A DNA stretch of 64,000 nucleotides from Thalassotalea hakodatensis (lineage in GTDB: Bacteria; Pseudomonadota; Gammaproteobacteria; Enterobacterales; Alteromonadaceae). Where the stretch lies: positions 2,884,066-2,948,065 of the forward strand of contig NZ_AP027365.1 in NCBI RefSeq assembly GCF_030295995.1. The letters are read 5' to 3'. Below are positions 33,750 to 42,345 of the stretch, in pieces (the first letter of the stretch is position 1; each line of letters starts with the position of its first letter). The translations under genes were made by a program, and so were the position numbers. The notes beneath the pieces were generated by a model that saw nothing but the letters and a program-made list of their open reading frames with translations, had not been told where the DNA came from and did not search any database.

Positions 33750-35144
33750 ATGAAAAAACAAAAAATATTGTTAACGTTATTCACTTCAGCTTTTTTATTT
33801 AGCTGCGGAGGAAGTTCTACAGCTAAAAATACCCAAGCAATACCAAAAACACCTGAAGAAGACCAAACGACAACGCCAACGGTCATAGATGATATAACTT
33901 GTGATGTATCATACCCACTAGATATCGCTAGTATCAGTTATGAAGGAGGAGCCCAAAGCATTGCTTCATTACATGATGGTTCTAAAATAAATGACTCAAG
34001 TTGGCAACCTAATACATTAGATACCAACGTCTTAATAACCTTGGCTGAACCAGCGTTATTAAAGCAGTTAGTCATCACTTGGGCCAATACCGAATATGCA
34101 AACCTCTTTTCAATATCAAGCTCAAAAGATAATAAAAACTGGCAATTGTTAAACACTGTTACTGAAAGCGAAATACAAACAATTATTCCAGATGTTGTTG
34201 ACTTAGCACAGAGCCCACATGAACAGCAAACCGCACTTTACCTCAACTTAGCACTATCAGGTAATCAAGTATCGCAAGCAAGCACACTCCTTGAAATTGA
34301 AGTTTATGGATGTCGAGAAACTACTGCGCATTCTATTGAATTAATTGATTGGTATTTGAGTGTTCCAACCGACGATGATAACAATGGCAAATCTGACAGT
34401 ATTAAAGAACAAGATTTAGCGGCTGGCTATTATGACCCAAGATTTTTTACCTTAACACACGATAGTGGCTTACGGTTTTCCACTTCAGTTTCAGGGTATA
34501 AAACCTCTAACAACACTAGCTATGTACGGGCAGAGTTGCGTGAAATGCTTCGTAGAGGTGATGCGAGTATAAATACTCAAGGGGTTAACAAAAATAACTG
34601 GGTGTTTTCAACTGCACCTGATTCAGATCTCAGCAAATCTGGTGGCATTGATGGTACTTTAAGCGCTCAACTAGCAGTTAATCACGTTACGACAACAGGC
34701 GAAAATTATCAAATAGGTCGGGTTATTATTGGTCAGATTCATGCCAATGATGATGAGCCTGTCAGGCTGTACTATCGTAAATTACCAGAGAACCAAAACG
34801 GCGCTATTTACCTTGCACATGAAAAGCTTGGTGGAGATGACTACTACTACGAATTAATAGGCAGCAGAGGAAATAACGCGAGTAACCCATCAAACGGTAT
34901 AGCACTAAATGAGAAGTTTAGTTACACCATTGAAGTGCAAGGTAATAACCTTAACGTAACTGTGATCAAATCTGATGGCACTGAATTTCACCAGCACGTA
35001 GATATGTCACAAAGTGGCTACGATGTAGGTAACCAATATATGTATTTCAAAGCTGGCGTCTATAACCAAAATAATTCCGGCGATCCACATGACTACGTGC
35101 AAGCAACTTTTTACCAAATCGATAACCACCACAACACTTATTAA
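33750..35144 (+). CDS. Alginate lyase PL7 with N-terminal discoidin-like module
   Basis: A 464-residue lipoprotein (signal MKKQKILLTLFTSAFLFSC). The start at 33750 puts the signal peptide at the N-terminus; the open frame begins 21 bases earlier. Residues about 50-195 resemble an F5/8-type (discoidin/CBM32-like) carbohydrate-binding domain. Residues about 205-464 are the PL7 jelly-roll lyase, with the three signature motifs YVRAELREML, IGQIHAND and YFKAGVYNQN that carry catalytic Arg, Gln/His and Tyr. It is probably an endolyase held at the cell surface. It is divergent from the second receptor. Confidence 0.92.
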   Translation: MKKQKILLTLFTSAFLFSCGGSSTAKNTQAIPKTPEEDQTTTPTVIDDITCDVSYPLDIASISYEGGAQSIASLHDGSKINDSSWQPNTLDTNVLITLAEPALLKQLVITWANTEYANLFSISSSKDNKNWQLLNTVTESEIQTIIPDVVDLAQSPHEQQTALYLNLALSGNQVSQASTLLEIEVYGCRETTAHSIELIDWYLSVPTDDDNNGKSDSIKEQDLAAGYYDPRFFTLTHDSGLRFSTSVSGYKTSNNTSYVRAELREMLRRGDASINTQGVNKNNWVFSTAPDSDLSKSGGIDGTLSAQLAVNHVTTTGENYQIGRVIIGQIHANDDEPVRLYYRKLPENQNGAIYLAHEKLGGDDYYYELIGSRGNNASNPSNGIALNEKFSYTIEVQGNNLNVTVIKSDGTEFHQHVDMSQSGYDVGNQYMYFKAGVYNQNNSGDPHDYVQATFYQIDNHHNTY

Positions 35145-35160
35145 ACCAGGAGTAAACAAC

Positions 35161-35691
35161 ATGAAAAAACTATCCCCATTGTTATTGATACTCAGTTTTT
35201 ATCTTCAAGCTGCAGAAACAAACACGCATAAGTTCTTCGATGAAACATTATTAATTAAACTTTCAACAGAATTAAACGCAATGTCTTCAACAACGTTAGA
35301 GAAGCGTTATGGCAATCAAAAAACACCACCAAGCTATGGGTTTGATAACAAAAATCAAACAGTAAGCTTTACGTTTACTCAATATCCCACGCCGGCAAAT
35401 AAGCAATCGATGAATAAGATCCATAAATATATTTCGAATATGTTACGTAAATCGAGCGAAGGCGCGAACTGGAAAAAAGACAAAGTATATACTCGACTAG
35501 ACACTAAAATTGCTGTCTATGAATATGAAACTCAAGGGATTGGTAAGTATCAATATAATCTAACTTATGCTTTGCCTGTTAACGGCAAACTCACTTTTAT
35601 TTCATTTATTACCACTGATAAAAAATATAAAAAGAAATGGTTGAATCTCGCAAGGGAAAGTTTGGACTCTTTACAGTTAAAGAAAACATAA
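35161..35691 (+). CDS. Exported protein of unknown function
   Basis: A 176-residue protein with a signal peptide (MKKLSPLLLILSFYLQAAE). CAGGAG lies 8 bases before the ATG at 35161, which is chosen over an upstream start inside the PL7 gene. The mature part has mixed helix and strand with no motif I recognise and no cysteines. It follows the PL7 gene by 16 bases and is likely co-transcribed, so a periplasmic helper role in alginate use is possible. No function is assigned. Confidence 0.7.
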   Translation: MKKLSPLLLILSFYLQAAETNTHKFFDETLLIKLSTELNAMSSTTLEKRYGNQKTPPSYGFDNKNQTVSFTFTQYPTPANKQSMNKIHKYISNMLRKSSEGANWKKDKVYTRLDTKIAVYEYETQGIGKYQYNLTYALPVNGKLTFISFITTDKKYKKKWLNLARESLDSLQLKKT

Positions 35692-35816
35692 ACAATAACC
35701 ACACTAATTAAATAGATATGTACTTTAAATCATGTGCAAACAAAGCACTTACCTAGCCAATACACATGACTAAAATTGTGATTAATTAAAATTGTTACCA
35801 GTTCATGGTTGACAAA

Positions 35817-35829
35817 ATGGTTTTACAAA
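35817..35829. promoter_or_regulatory. Operator-like site ATGGTTTTACAAA
   Basis: An imperfect match to TTGGT-N3-ACCAA, nearly identical to the site at 33451. It is the first of two sites 44 bases apart (about four helix turns) upstream of the repeat lipoprotein. Confidence 0.5.
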
Positions 35830-35860
35830 TTAATATAAAAACAAACAAGTCATTAACAAG

Positions 35861-35873
35861 ATTGTTTTACCAA
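35861..35873. promoter_or_regulatory. Operator-like site ATTGTTTTACCAA
   Basis: One intact half (ACCAA) and one degenerate half, 22 bases before the start of the repeat lipoprotein gene. Bases 35862-35873 are the reverse complement of the core of the site at 33385. Confidence 0.5.
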
Positions 35874-35894
35874 AAAAACAACAGGATCATAATA

Positions 35895-38144
35895 ATGAAA
35901 AATTTAATAAACAAATCGATTGCGGCATCTGCGATTGCTTTGGCTGTTACGGGGTGTAATACAGATGAATTACCTAAAGAGACGGGTAATGCATTTGGTC
36001 AAATCTCATTGTCTGGTGCAGCAAAAGTAGGGGAAACATTAACAGTATCGGTTACCGACGGTAATGGTGTAGACACATCAGCAATTACCTATAGTTGGTT
36101 AGCAAACGACGTTGAAATTTCAGGTGCTTCATCTAGCTCATTTACCGTAACGTCAGAGCAAGTTAACACACAAGTTTCAGTTATCGCATCATATACCGAC
36201 AATGATAACTACCAAGAAAAATTAAGATCTAGTGCAACAAACACCATCATCATGAATGCCGATGGTATGATTGAAGTATCAGGTATTTTTGAATCAGGAA
36301 AGCTTCTAACTGCAACACTTACAGACGACAATGGCGTTGATGCACAAAACGTGACCTATACGTGGCTAGCAGACGGTGTCGTAATAGAAGGTGCAACAGA
36401 ATCCACTCTTGCGTTAACTGATGATGAAATTGGTAAAACCATTGTGGTCACGGCCACATACACTGATGATGATGATTACAGTGAAGAAGTCAGTTCTACA
36501 GCTTCTGAATCGGTAGCGCCCGCTTCCGGAAATACAGCAGCGACGTTTGAAGGCTTAACAGCGGCCGTTACCAATGATGAAACAGATAGCGTTACCGGTA
36601 CTGTTGTTATCACTGACGCTGATGTTGGCGAAAGTTCAGCGCTTGCTCAAACAGATACAATGACTACGTTTGGTACTTTTTCTATTCAAACGGATGGTCA
36701 ATGGACATATACGCTAGATACAACAAACCCAACAGTCACATCGTTACTTGATGAAAATGACACCATTAACGATACCATTTCAATTTCCTCAGCGGACGGT
36801 ACGTTAGCAGAATTAAACATCACTATTTCGGGCGTAGCTTCATTTGCTCCAACTAAAGTGGCTAAAATTACTGATAACATGACTGATGATGCGGGTGAAC
36901 TTAGATATAAACTTTCATCAAGTGATATTATTCCTGCAGGTAAACTTACCGTTTCCTTCCTTAAAGAAGATGGTATTGAAAAAGATGCCTACATTGGTTT
37001 ATACGGTTCCTCAACCAGTACTAGCAATGCGTTAATTGATTTGCGTATCCAAAGTAGCGGTTATGTTATTCGTAATAATGAAGGGGTTGATATCACTATT
37101 CCTTTTTCAGCGAATAAGTGGACTGATGTTGAAATGACCTGGGATGCAAGCAATGCTTCGGATACCGTTGCACCACTATTAACGTTAACTATTAACGGCA
37201 CAAGTGTAACCACCGAACCTTTTGCTTCTGTATCACAATCATTAAGTGATGTTGTGGCCGGCGTGCAAACAATTATATTCAAGTTAGGTGACAACAGTTC
37301 AACAACAGGTGAAGCCGCCTACTACATTGATAACTTCAAATTGTATTCAGATCTTGCAGGTACGACCGTTCAATTTGAAGATGACTTCGAAAGTTATATG
37401 GAAGGTGATTCATTAGATGATGATAATTCAGCATCACCATACAACTCTAGTACTGCTGAAACCGTTGTTGCACAAATTGGTTCCGAAGGTGGTGCAGAAA
37501 ATCCAGATAACTTAACAGCAAAAATTACTGATAACATGACAGATGATGCTGGTGAGTTACGTTATAAACTATCTTCAAGCTATATTATTCCTGCGGGTAA
37601 GTTAAGCGTAGCCTTCTTAAAAGAAGCTGGTATAGAAAAAGATGCCTACATTGGTTTGTATGGTTCATCTACGAGTACAAGTAACGCCATTATAGACTTA
37701 CGAATCCAAAGTACAGGTTATGTTATTCGAAATAACGAAGGCGTTGACGTGACCATTCCATTTACTGCCGATAAATGGACCAACGTTGATATCACATGGG
37801 ATGCAAGTAATGCTTCTGATACCGTTGCTCCTCTACTAACTTTAACGATAGATGGTACCAGCGTAACGACCGAACCCTTTGCATCAGTCTCTCAATCTTT
37901 AAGCGATGTTATTGCAGGTGTGCAAACGATAATCTTTAAATTAGGTGATAATAGTTCAACATTAGGTGACGCTGCTTATTTTATTGATGAAGTTAAACTC
38001 TACTCTGATCTTGAAGGAACAGTGATACAGTTCGAAGATAATTTTGAAAGTTATTCTGAAGGAAGTTCATTAGATGATGATAATACCTCATCACCTTATA
38101 ACTCTAGCTCTGCTGAAGTAGTAGTCGCTAAAAAAGCAAAGTAA
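35895..38144 (+). CDS. Multidomain surface lipoprotein with duplicated C-terminal module
   Basis: A 749-residue lipoprotein. The ATG at 35895 gives the signal MKNLINKSIAASAIALAVTGC; AGGA lies upstream. Two Ig-like repeats (about residues 30-120 and 120-210, each with VTYTWLADG-type cores) are followed by a VCBS-like domain (about 215-315). Two copies of a module of about 210-219 residues fill residues 323-541 and 542-749. Each begins AKITDNMTDDAGELRYKL and contains EKDAYIGLYGSSTSTSNA. The modules look like a jelly-roll carbohydrate-binding fold and lack lyase motifs. Operator-like sites and the setting among alginate genes suggest a surface alginate-binding protein, perhaps partner to a receptor. 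Function is inferred only. Confidence 0.82.
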   Translation: MKNLINKSIAASAIALAVTGCNTDELPKETGNAFGQISLSGAAKVGETLTVSVTDGNGVDTSAITYSWLANDVEISGASSSSFTVTSEQVNTQVSVIASYTDNDNYQEKLRSSATNTIIMNADGMIEVSGIFESGKLLTATLTDDNGVDAQNVTYTWLADGVVIEGATESTLALTDDEIGKTIVVTATYTDDDDYSEEVSSTASESVAPASGNTAATFEGLTAAVTNDETDSVTGTVVITDADVGESSALAQTDTMTTFGTFSIQTDGQWTYTLDTTNPTVTSLLDENDTINDTISISSADGTLAELNITISGVASFAPTKVAKITDNMTDDAGELRYKLSSSDIIPAGKLTVSFLKEDGIEKDAYIGLYGSSTSTSNALIDLRIQSSGYVIRNNEGVDITIPFSANKWTDVEMTWDASNASDTVAPLLTLTINGTSVTTEPFASVSQSLSDVVAGVQTIIFKLGDNSSTTGEAAYYIDNFKLYSDLAGTTVQFEDDFESYMEGDSLDDDNSASPYNSSTAETVVAQIGSEGGAENPDNLTAKITDNMTDDAGELRYKLSSSYIIPAGKLSVAFLKEAGIEKDAYIGLYGSSTSTSNAIIDLRIQSTGYVIRNNEGVDVTIPFTADKWTNVDITWDASNASDTVAPLLTLTIDGTSVTTEPFASVSQSLSDVIAGVQTIIFKLGDNSSTLGDAAYFIDEVKLYSDLEGTVIQFEDNFESYSEGSSLDDDNTSSPYNSSSAEVVVAKKAK
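36861..38144 (+). repeat. Tandem in-frame coding duplication (2 x about 650 bases)
   Basis: Copy 1 runs 36861-37517 and copy 2 37518-38144, with a period of 657 bases. The proteins are nearly identical over long stretches, while many codon third positions differ. The duplication is therefore old and the protein is under strong constraint. Confidence 0.85.
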
Positions 38145-38166
38145 GCTAATTTATCTCTCTAGCTTG

Positions 38167-38197
38167 AAATAGCGCTATTACATAGCGCTATTTTTTT
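38167..38197 (+). terminator. Rho-independent terminator after the repeat lipoprotein
   Basis: Perfect arms AAATAGCGCT (38167-38176) and AGCGCTATTT (38184-38193) with a 7-base loop, running into a T-tract. It is 23 bases after the stop. Confidence 0.9.
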
Positions 38198-38355
38198 ATA
38201 ACACTATACGGCAGTTTTTACTTTGTTCAGCATCAATAACAGATTTAAAATAAGTACAACGTCGTGTCAACAATTTAAGTCGCTATTCGTTGTTGTAATG
38301 TCGCAATTAGCGATATTAAACACCAAAATGCGCACGTTAAAATAGGAGTGCTTTA

Positions 38356-39399
38356 ATGATTAAAGCCGTAACGAAAATATCACTCATATTGTTATTTGCA
38401 GGATGTGCTAGCACATCAAATAATCCTGCCAATAAATTTGATTTATCCCATTGGAAAATTACCATCCCACTCGATCAAGATAACGATGGTAAAGCAGATA
38501 CCATTGACACTAGGGCGCTACAACACTATCAACACCCTGACTATTTTTATTTGGACCAATTTGGCCATTTAGTGTTTACCTCGCCGAATAAAGCAGTGAC
38601 CACTCAAACGTCATCTAATACCCGCAGTGAATTAAGGCAAATGATCAGAGGGTTGGATACCTCAATTGATACGAAATCATACGGCAATAATTTCGCCTTA
38701 TCTGCACACCCTGATGCGAAATACTTTGATCAACTCGGCGGTAAATTATCAGCGAGTTTAAAAGTAAACCATGTCGCTAAAAATGCTAAACACCCTAAAA
38801 AACCAGCTTATTCAGTTGTTGTTGGTCAAATTCATGCTGGTAAAGATAAAGCGCTAATCGCCGAAGGCAATGGCTTTGGTTGGGGAAATGAGCCGATTAA
38901 AATATATTATAAAAAGTGGCCAAATCATCAATCGGGATCAGTATTTTGGACCTATGAAAGAAATTTAGCCAAAGACAACCCCGATAGAACCGATATCGCC
39001 TATCCTGTGTGGGGAAATACTTGGGAAAATGCCGAAGACCCAAAAACTAAAGGTATTAAGTTAAATGAAGAGTTTAGTTACGAAATTAATGTATTTAACA
39101 GTGTAATGCACTTAACGTTTACCCAAAAAAATAAAAAAGCCGTTACTTATCAAATTGATCTTTCCAATAATATTGACGCCTATGGCAACATCGATAACAA
39201 AGACAACCCTAATGGCTATACAGGTGATTGGCATTACTTTAAAGCTGGTGCTTATAATCAATGTTCAACAAAAGATGCCGATGGTATTTGGTATGCTGGC
39301 TGCTCTGGCACCGGAGATTGGCAAACAGATAAAGCTAACGGTGATTATACTCGCGTTACTTTTACGCACTTAACGTTAAGCCAAGCTACCCAACCTTAA
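38356..39399 (+). CDS. Alginate lyase PL7 (lipoprotein)
   Basis: A 347-residue lipoprotein (signal ending LLFAGCAS; lipobox FAGC). Almost the whole mature protein is one PL7 domain, with motifs TRSELRQMIRG, VVGQIHAGKD and YFKAGAYNQC holding the catalytic residues. It lacks the discoidin-like module of the PL7 enzyme at 33750. An insertion rich in charged residues (about 165-225) may shape the substrate cleft. With the other lyases it gives the locus endo- and exo-activity. GGAG lies 8 bases before the ATG. It has its own transcription unit after a terminator. Confidence 0.93.
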   Translation: MIKAVTKISLILLFAGCASTSNNPANKFDLSHWKITIPLDQDNDGKADTIDTRALQHYQHPDYFYLDQFGHLVFTSPNKAVTTQTSSNTRSELRQMIRGLDTSIDTKSYGNNFALSAHPDAKYFDQLGGKLSASLKVNHVAKNAKHPKKPAYSVVVGQIHAGKDKALIAEGNGFGWGNEPIKIYYKKWPNHQSGSVFWTYERNLAKDNPDRTDIAYPVWGNTWENAEDPKTKGIKLNEEFSYEINVFNSVMHLTFTQKNKKAVTYQIDLSNNIDAYGNIDNKDNPNGYTGDWHYFKAGAYNQCSTKDADGIWYAGCSGTGDWQTDKANGDYTRVTFTHLTLSQATQP

Positions 39400-39812
39400 G
39401 CTCCACAAACAGGGTATATTAGCAATATCCTGTTTTACCTGCTTTCCCACTTGTCAGCGATAAACATCATAAATTTAGTTAGCAGCCTATCAATAAAAAC
39501 TAGTTAAAAGTATATAGTTTGGTATTACCAAAAAAGATAAACAGCTAAGCATATTAATTAATAAGAATAAAAAACAAAATCCGCATAAAACAAACAATAC
39601 AATGAGGCTAGCTTAATAATTTAAATATTCTACTTTCTTCCACACTTAAGAAGGTTATTACCAATAAAAGCGAAATCATCATAATATTGGTATGATAATT
39701 ACTTGAATAATAAGATCTGTTATGTAATGATTTAACTTATGTCACTGATTTTGATATAAAGAACAGATCAGTTTGGTAATTATCGTTTAACGCTTTTCGG
39801 GGTAAAGTCACT
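39400..39812 (+). promoter_or_regulatory. Regulatory region of the GntR gene
   Basis: A 413-base AT-rich region without a gene. It holds the perfect palindrome at 39519-39531 and half-sites ACCAA at 39660-39664, TTGGT at 39687-39691 and TTGGT at 39773-39777, the last 36 bases before the start. The cluster suggests autoregulation by the FadR-type protein. Confidence 0.55.
39519..39531. promoter_or_regulatory. Palindromic operator TTGGTATTACCAA (candidate GntR site)
   Basis: A perfect 13-base palindrome, the same as the reverse complement of the site at 15136-15148. It lies 120 bases after the PL7 stop and about 280 before the regulator's start. Confidence 0.75.
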
Positions 39813-40541
39813 ATGGCGGCAAAAAGGTTATTTTGGAGCATTGTTGAATTAATTGAAGCTTCCATTAATTCTGGAAATTTTCCAGTTGGCAGCCGATTGC
39901 CACCTGAAAGAGAGTTAGCCCAACGTTTCAATGTGAGCCGTCCAACTATTCGTGAAGCAATCATTGCCCTTGAAGTAAGAGGAAGGGTTGAAGTAAAAAC
40001 TAGCTCTGGTGTTTATGTATTAGCATCTCAGCAATCAGCAAATTTACTAAAAAATATCAACGCTTTTGAAGTTACACAAGCAAGAGCACTTGTTGAAGGC
40101 GAAGTAGCCGCACTTGCAGCAGCGTCTATAAACGAACAAGAGCTTGAAGAATTAAATCAAACACTTATCGACATGGAAAAAGGGAAAGATATGGAAGCCG
40201 CAGACAGAGCTTTCCATAAAATTATCGCCAACGCTACTCGTAATGAAGCAATGAAAAGCCTAGTAGAGAGCCTATGGAATTTAAGAGCTTCTTCCAAAGA
40301 AATTATCGAAGATTATGATAGTGTCTGTAGCAAAGACAGCGCTAAAACAATCGCTGAACATAGAGCCATCTATAATGCCTTAAAATCAGCAAATGCTGAT
40401 AAATCTCGTACTGCCATGCATGAACATTTTCATCGTTTAATCAATACATTATTTGACGCTGAAGAAACCAGAGCATTAGAAAAAATAAAAAGAGAGAGCA
40501 GCGAAAAACGAGACATGTACTCGATAAAACGACAAGCCTAG
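39813..40541 (+). CDS. FadR-subfamily GntR transcriptional regulator
   Basis: A 242-residue regulator. The N-terminal winged helix-turn-helix (about 10-75) contains LPPERELAQRFNVSRPTIRE, the GntR signature. The C-terminal FCD domain (about 85-225) has metal/ligand histidines and acids in ADRAFHKIIA, EHRAIYNAL and HEHFHRLIN. FCD regulators bind small organic acids such as sugar acids. Operators of TTGGT-N3-ACCAA type, known for the subfamily, occur upstream of this gene and of both receptors. I infer that it is the repressor of the alginate locus, answering DEH, KDG or KDPG. Confidence 0.9.
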   Translation: MAAKRLFWSIVELIEASINSGNFPVGSRLPPERELAQRFNVSRPTIREAIIALEVRGRVEVKTSSGVYVLASQQSANLLKNINAFEVTQARALVEGEVAALAAASINEQELEELNQTLIDMEKGKDMEAADRAFHKIIANATRNEAMKSLVESLWNLRASSKEIIEDYDSVCSKDSAKTIAEHRAIYNALKSANADKSRTAMHEHFHRLINTLFDAEETRALEKIKRESSEKRDMYSIKRQA

Positions 40542-40730
40542 CATCTACTAAAACACCAACGTGAAAAACCTAAAAGGCAAAAAGGTATATTCTTATTTGA
40601 AGACACCTATCTTGGAAGCCCTACCGCTATATAGCGATAGACCAGTGGTTTACCCTCTCAATATCAGAACTCGTCGAACAAAAGCTACTATTTCCTTTAA
40701 AAACCGATAAAAAATAAACATTGTGAACAA

Positions 40731-40744
40731 ACCAGTTAGTCGGT
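40731..40744. promoter_or_regulatory. Candidate TetR operator, ACCAGTTAGTCGGT
   Basis: Matches the dyad at 41426-41439 in 10 of 14 positions, and lies 33 bases before the TetR gene start. It suggests autoregulation. Confidence 0.5.
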
Positions 40745-40777
40745 TACAATAATTGTGTACAACATTGAGGTTATTGT

Positions 40778-41365
40778 ATGAGAGATGCAGAACAAACTCG
40801 CCAAAAAATTTTAGAAATTACCGCAGATGAGATTCATCAACATGGTTTTCAAGCCACAAGCTTGTCAACTATATTATCCCGTTGTGAAATTTCAAAAGGT
40901 GCGTTGTACCATCATTTCGATAATAAACTCGTATTGGGCTATGCTGTTTTTGAAGAAATTTTCACGCCAATGTTTCTAGCCACTTGGCAGCCTGCCGTTG
41001 AAGCAACAGATCCTATTGACGGTTTATGTAAATTCTTTAAAGAAATCTCGCAAGACATGAGCTGTGAAGACATTGTTTGCGGTTGTCCTGTGAATAATTT
41101 ATGCCAAGAAATGTCAGGTGTTGATGAAGGCTTTCGATTGCGCATACTGAATATGCAACAACAATTGAATCATTTAATTGCATTAAATTTACAACGTTTT
41201 TCAGCTCATCTTCGTACTGAGCTCGACTTTACTCAAGTAGCTTACTTTGTCGTTTCTAGTTTCCATGGCGCCTATAGTTTAAGTAAAAGCGCAAAAAATA
41301 AAGAATTATTTGACAAAGTGGTTGATGAGTTATGTATTTACCTCAATAACTTACGAACCACTTAA
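40778..41365 (+). CDS. TetR-family transcriptional regulator
   Basis: A 195-residue regulator. The N-terminal helix-turn-helix (about 8-52) reads TSLSTILSRCEISKGALYHHFDNK, cited for its GALYHHF core typical of TetR proteins. The C-terminal ligand domain is rich in cysteine around residues 93-110 (SCEDIVCGCPVNNLC), which is unusual and could sense oxidants or metals. A dyad before this gene and before the next gene share sequence, so both are probably its targets. The ligand is unknown. Confidence 0.9.
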   Translation: MRDAEQTRQKILEITADEIHQHGFQATSLSTILSRCEISKGALYHHFDNKLVLGYAVFEEIFTPMFLATWQPAVEATDPIDGLCKFFKEISQDMSCEDIVCGCPVNNLCQEMSGVDEGFRLRILNMQQQLNHLIALNLQRFSAHLRTELDFTQVAYFVVSSFHGAYSLSKSAKNKELFDKVVDELCIYLNNLRTT

Positions 41366-41421
41366 TCTTCAATAGTCAAAATAAACATAAGCTACAACAA
41401 AATTTTTATAAAAAAACATTT

Positions 41422-41443
41422 ACAGACCGAGTGGTCGGTATGT
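41422..41443. promoter_or_regulatory. Candidate TetR operator upstream of the MlaC-like gene
   Basis: ACA-n-ACCGA-N4-TCGGT-n-TGT is a perfect 8+8 dyad over 22 bases, 46 bases before the ATG at 41489. It stands between the TetR gene and its presumed target and resembles the site at 40731. Confidence 0.7.
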
Positions 41444-41488
41444 AGAATGTACGCTCATATTCAGCAACTCTTTAAATAAGGACATCAC

Positions 41489-42085
41489 ATGAGATCAGCA
41501 TTTATCATGCTTTTATCTGTTTTTTCATTTTCCCTTGCCGCCCAACCAACGCTAACGCCAAAAGAAGTGATAAGCCAAACCGGCGATAAATTATTTTCTC
41601 GTATTGCTGCTAGCCAAACAGAATTGCAGAAATTTCCAGAGTTAATGCGTAACATTGTTGAAGAAGAATTAATGCCTGCTGTAGATTATCGCTACGCTGC
41701 CTTTAAAATACTCGGCAAGCACGTCAGAAAAGCATCTAAAGAACAAAGAATAAAGTTTGTCAACTCGATGAAACACTATTTAGTCAGAACTTACGCCACA
41801 GCTTTGAACCAATATAAAGATCAAAAAGTGAGCTACGGACAATCTAAACTTTCTAATAGCGGCAAGTTAGCGTCAGTTGATGCGTTAATTTCTGAAAACG
41901 GCAAACCTGATATCCATTTAACCTTTCAAATGCGACAAAACAGGGAAACGGGTCAATGGAAAGCGTACGATATGATTGTTGAAGGTATCTCTTTGCTAAG
42001 TAGCAAACAAAGTGAATTCAATACGCGCATTAATAAATACGGACTTGATCAAGTCACTATTGAGCTTGCTGCATTGAACAAATAA
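41489..42085 (+). CDS. MlaC / Ttg2D-family exported protein
   Basis: A 198-residue protein with a signal peptide (MRSAFIMLLSVFSFSLAAQ). The body, with MRNIVEEELMPAVDYRYAAFKILG and WKAYDMIVEGISLLSS, fits the MlaC/Ttg2D family of periplasmic phospholipid carriers; only the MPAVDY and IVEGISL cores are diagnostic. No mlaFEDB genes are near, so it is an orphan carrier. It is preceded by a TetR dyad and followed by a terminator. Regulation by the adjacent TetR protein, perhaps in response to membrane stress, is inferred. Confidence 0.87.
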   Translation: MRSAFIMLLSVFSFSLAAQPTLTPKEVISQTGDKLFSRIAASQTELQKFPELMRNIVEEELMPAVDYRYAAFKILGKHVRKASKEQRIKFVNSMKHYLVRTYATALNQYKDQKVSYGQSKLSNSGKLASVDALISENGKPDIHLTFQMRQNRETGQWKAYDMIVEGISLLSSKQSEFNTRINKYGLDQVTIELAALNK

Positions 42086-42125
42086 CAGTGTGTAAAAAAT
42101 TACTTATCTCCCACTCATGGAGCTT

Positions 42126-42151
42126 AGCCAGTCATCGACTGGCTTTTTTTT
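42126..42151 (+). terminator. Rho-independent terminator after the MlaC-like gene
   Basis: Perfect arms AGCCAGTC (42126-42133) and GACTGGCT (42137-42144) with a 3-base loop and a T-run. Confidence 0.9.
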
Positions 42152-42166
42152 GTTAGCGAATAAATA

Positions 42167-42337
42167 ATACCAATTCGCATAAATATTCGGTCATTCAGCG
42201 AAAATTAAACGCTTTAGAGGCGCGATAATTGCGCAAAACGTATTTGATGTAGAACAACTATACCTGCACACGTTTCGCTTATTCTCCCACCTCTGACATC
42301 GCTCTGAACTGACTTAATCTTTATGCGAATTTGGTAT
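42167..42337. mobile_element. MITE-like element, family B, complete copy
   Basis: A 171-base element bounded by ATACCAATTCGCATAAA and its inverted match TTTATGCGAATTTGGTAT (one base longer). It has no coding capacity. About 122 bases of it recur in opposite orientation at 50984. It lies right after a terminator and 8 bases from the SYLF gene stop. Confidence 0.82.
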
Positions 42338-42345
42338 AAAGACAT

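Noticed and set aside
36861-38144. Possible CRISPR or satellite repeat
   Set aside because: Only two copies of about 650 bases, in frame and coding; it is a domain duplication.
40630-40650. Palindrome CGCTATATAGCG between the GntR and TetR genes
   Set aside because: No T-run and no second copy seen; too little to call a terminator or operator.
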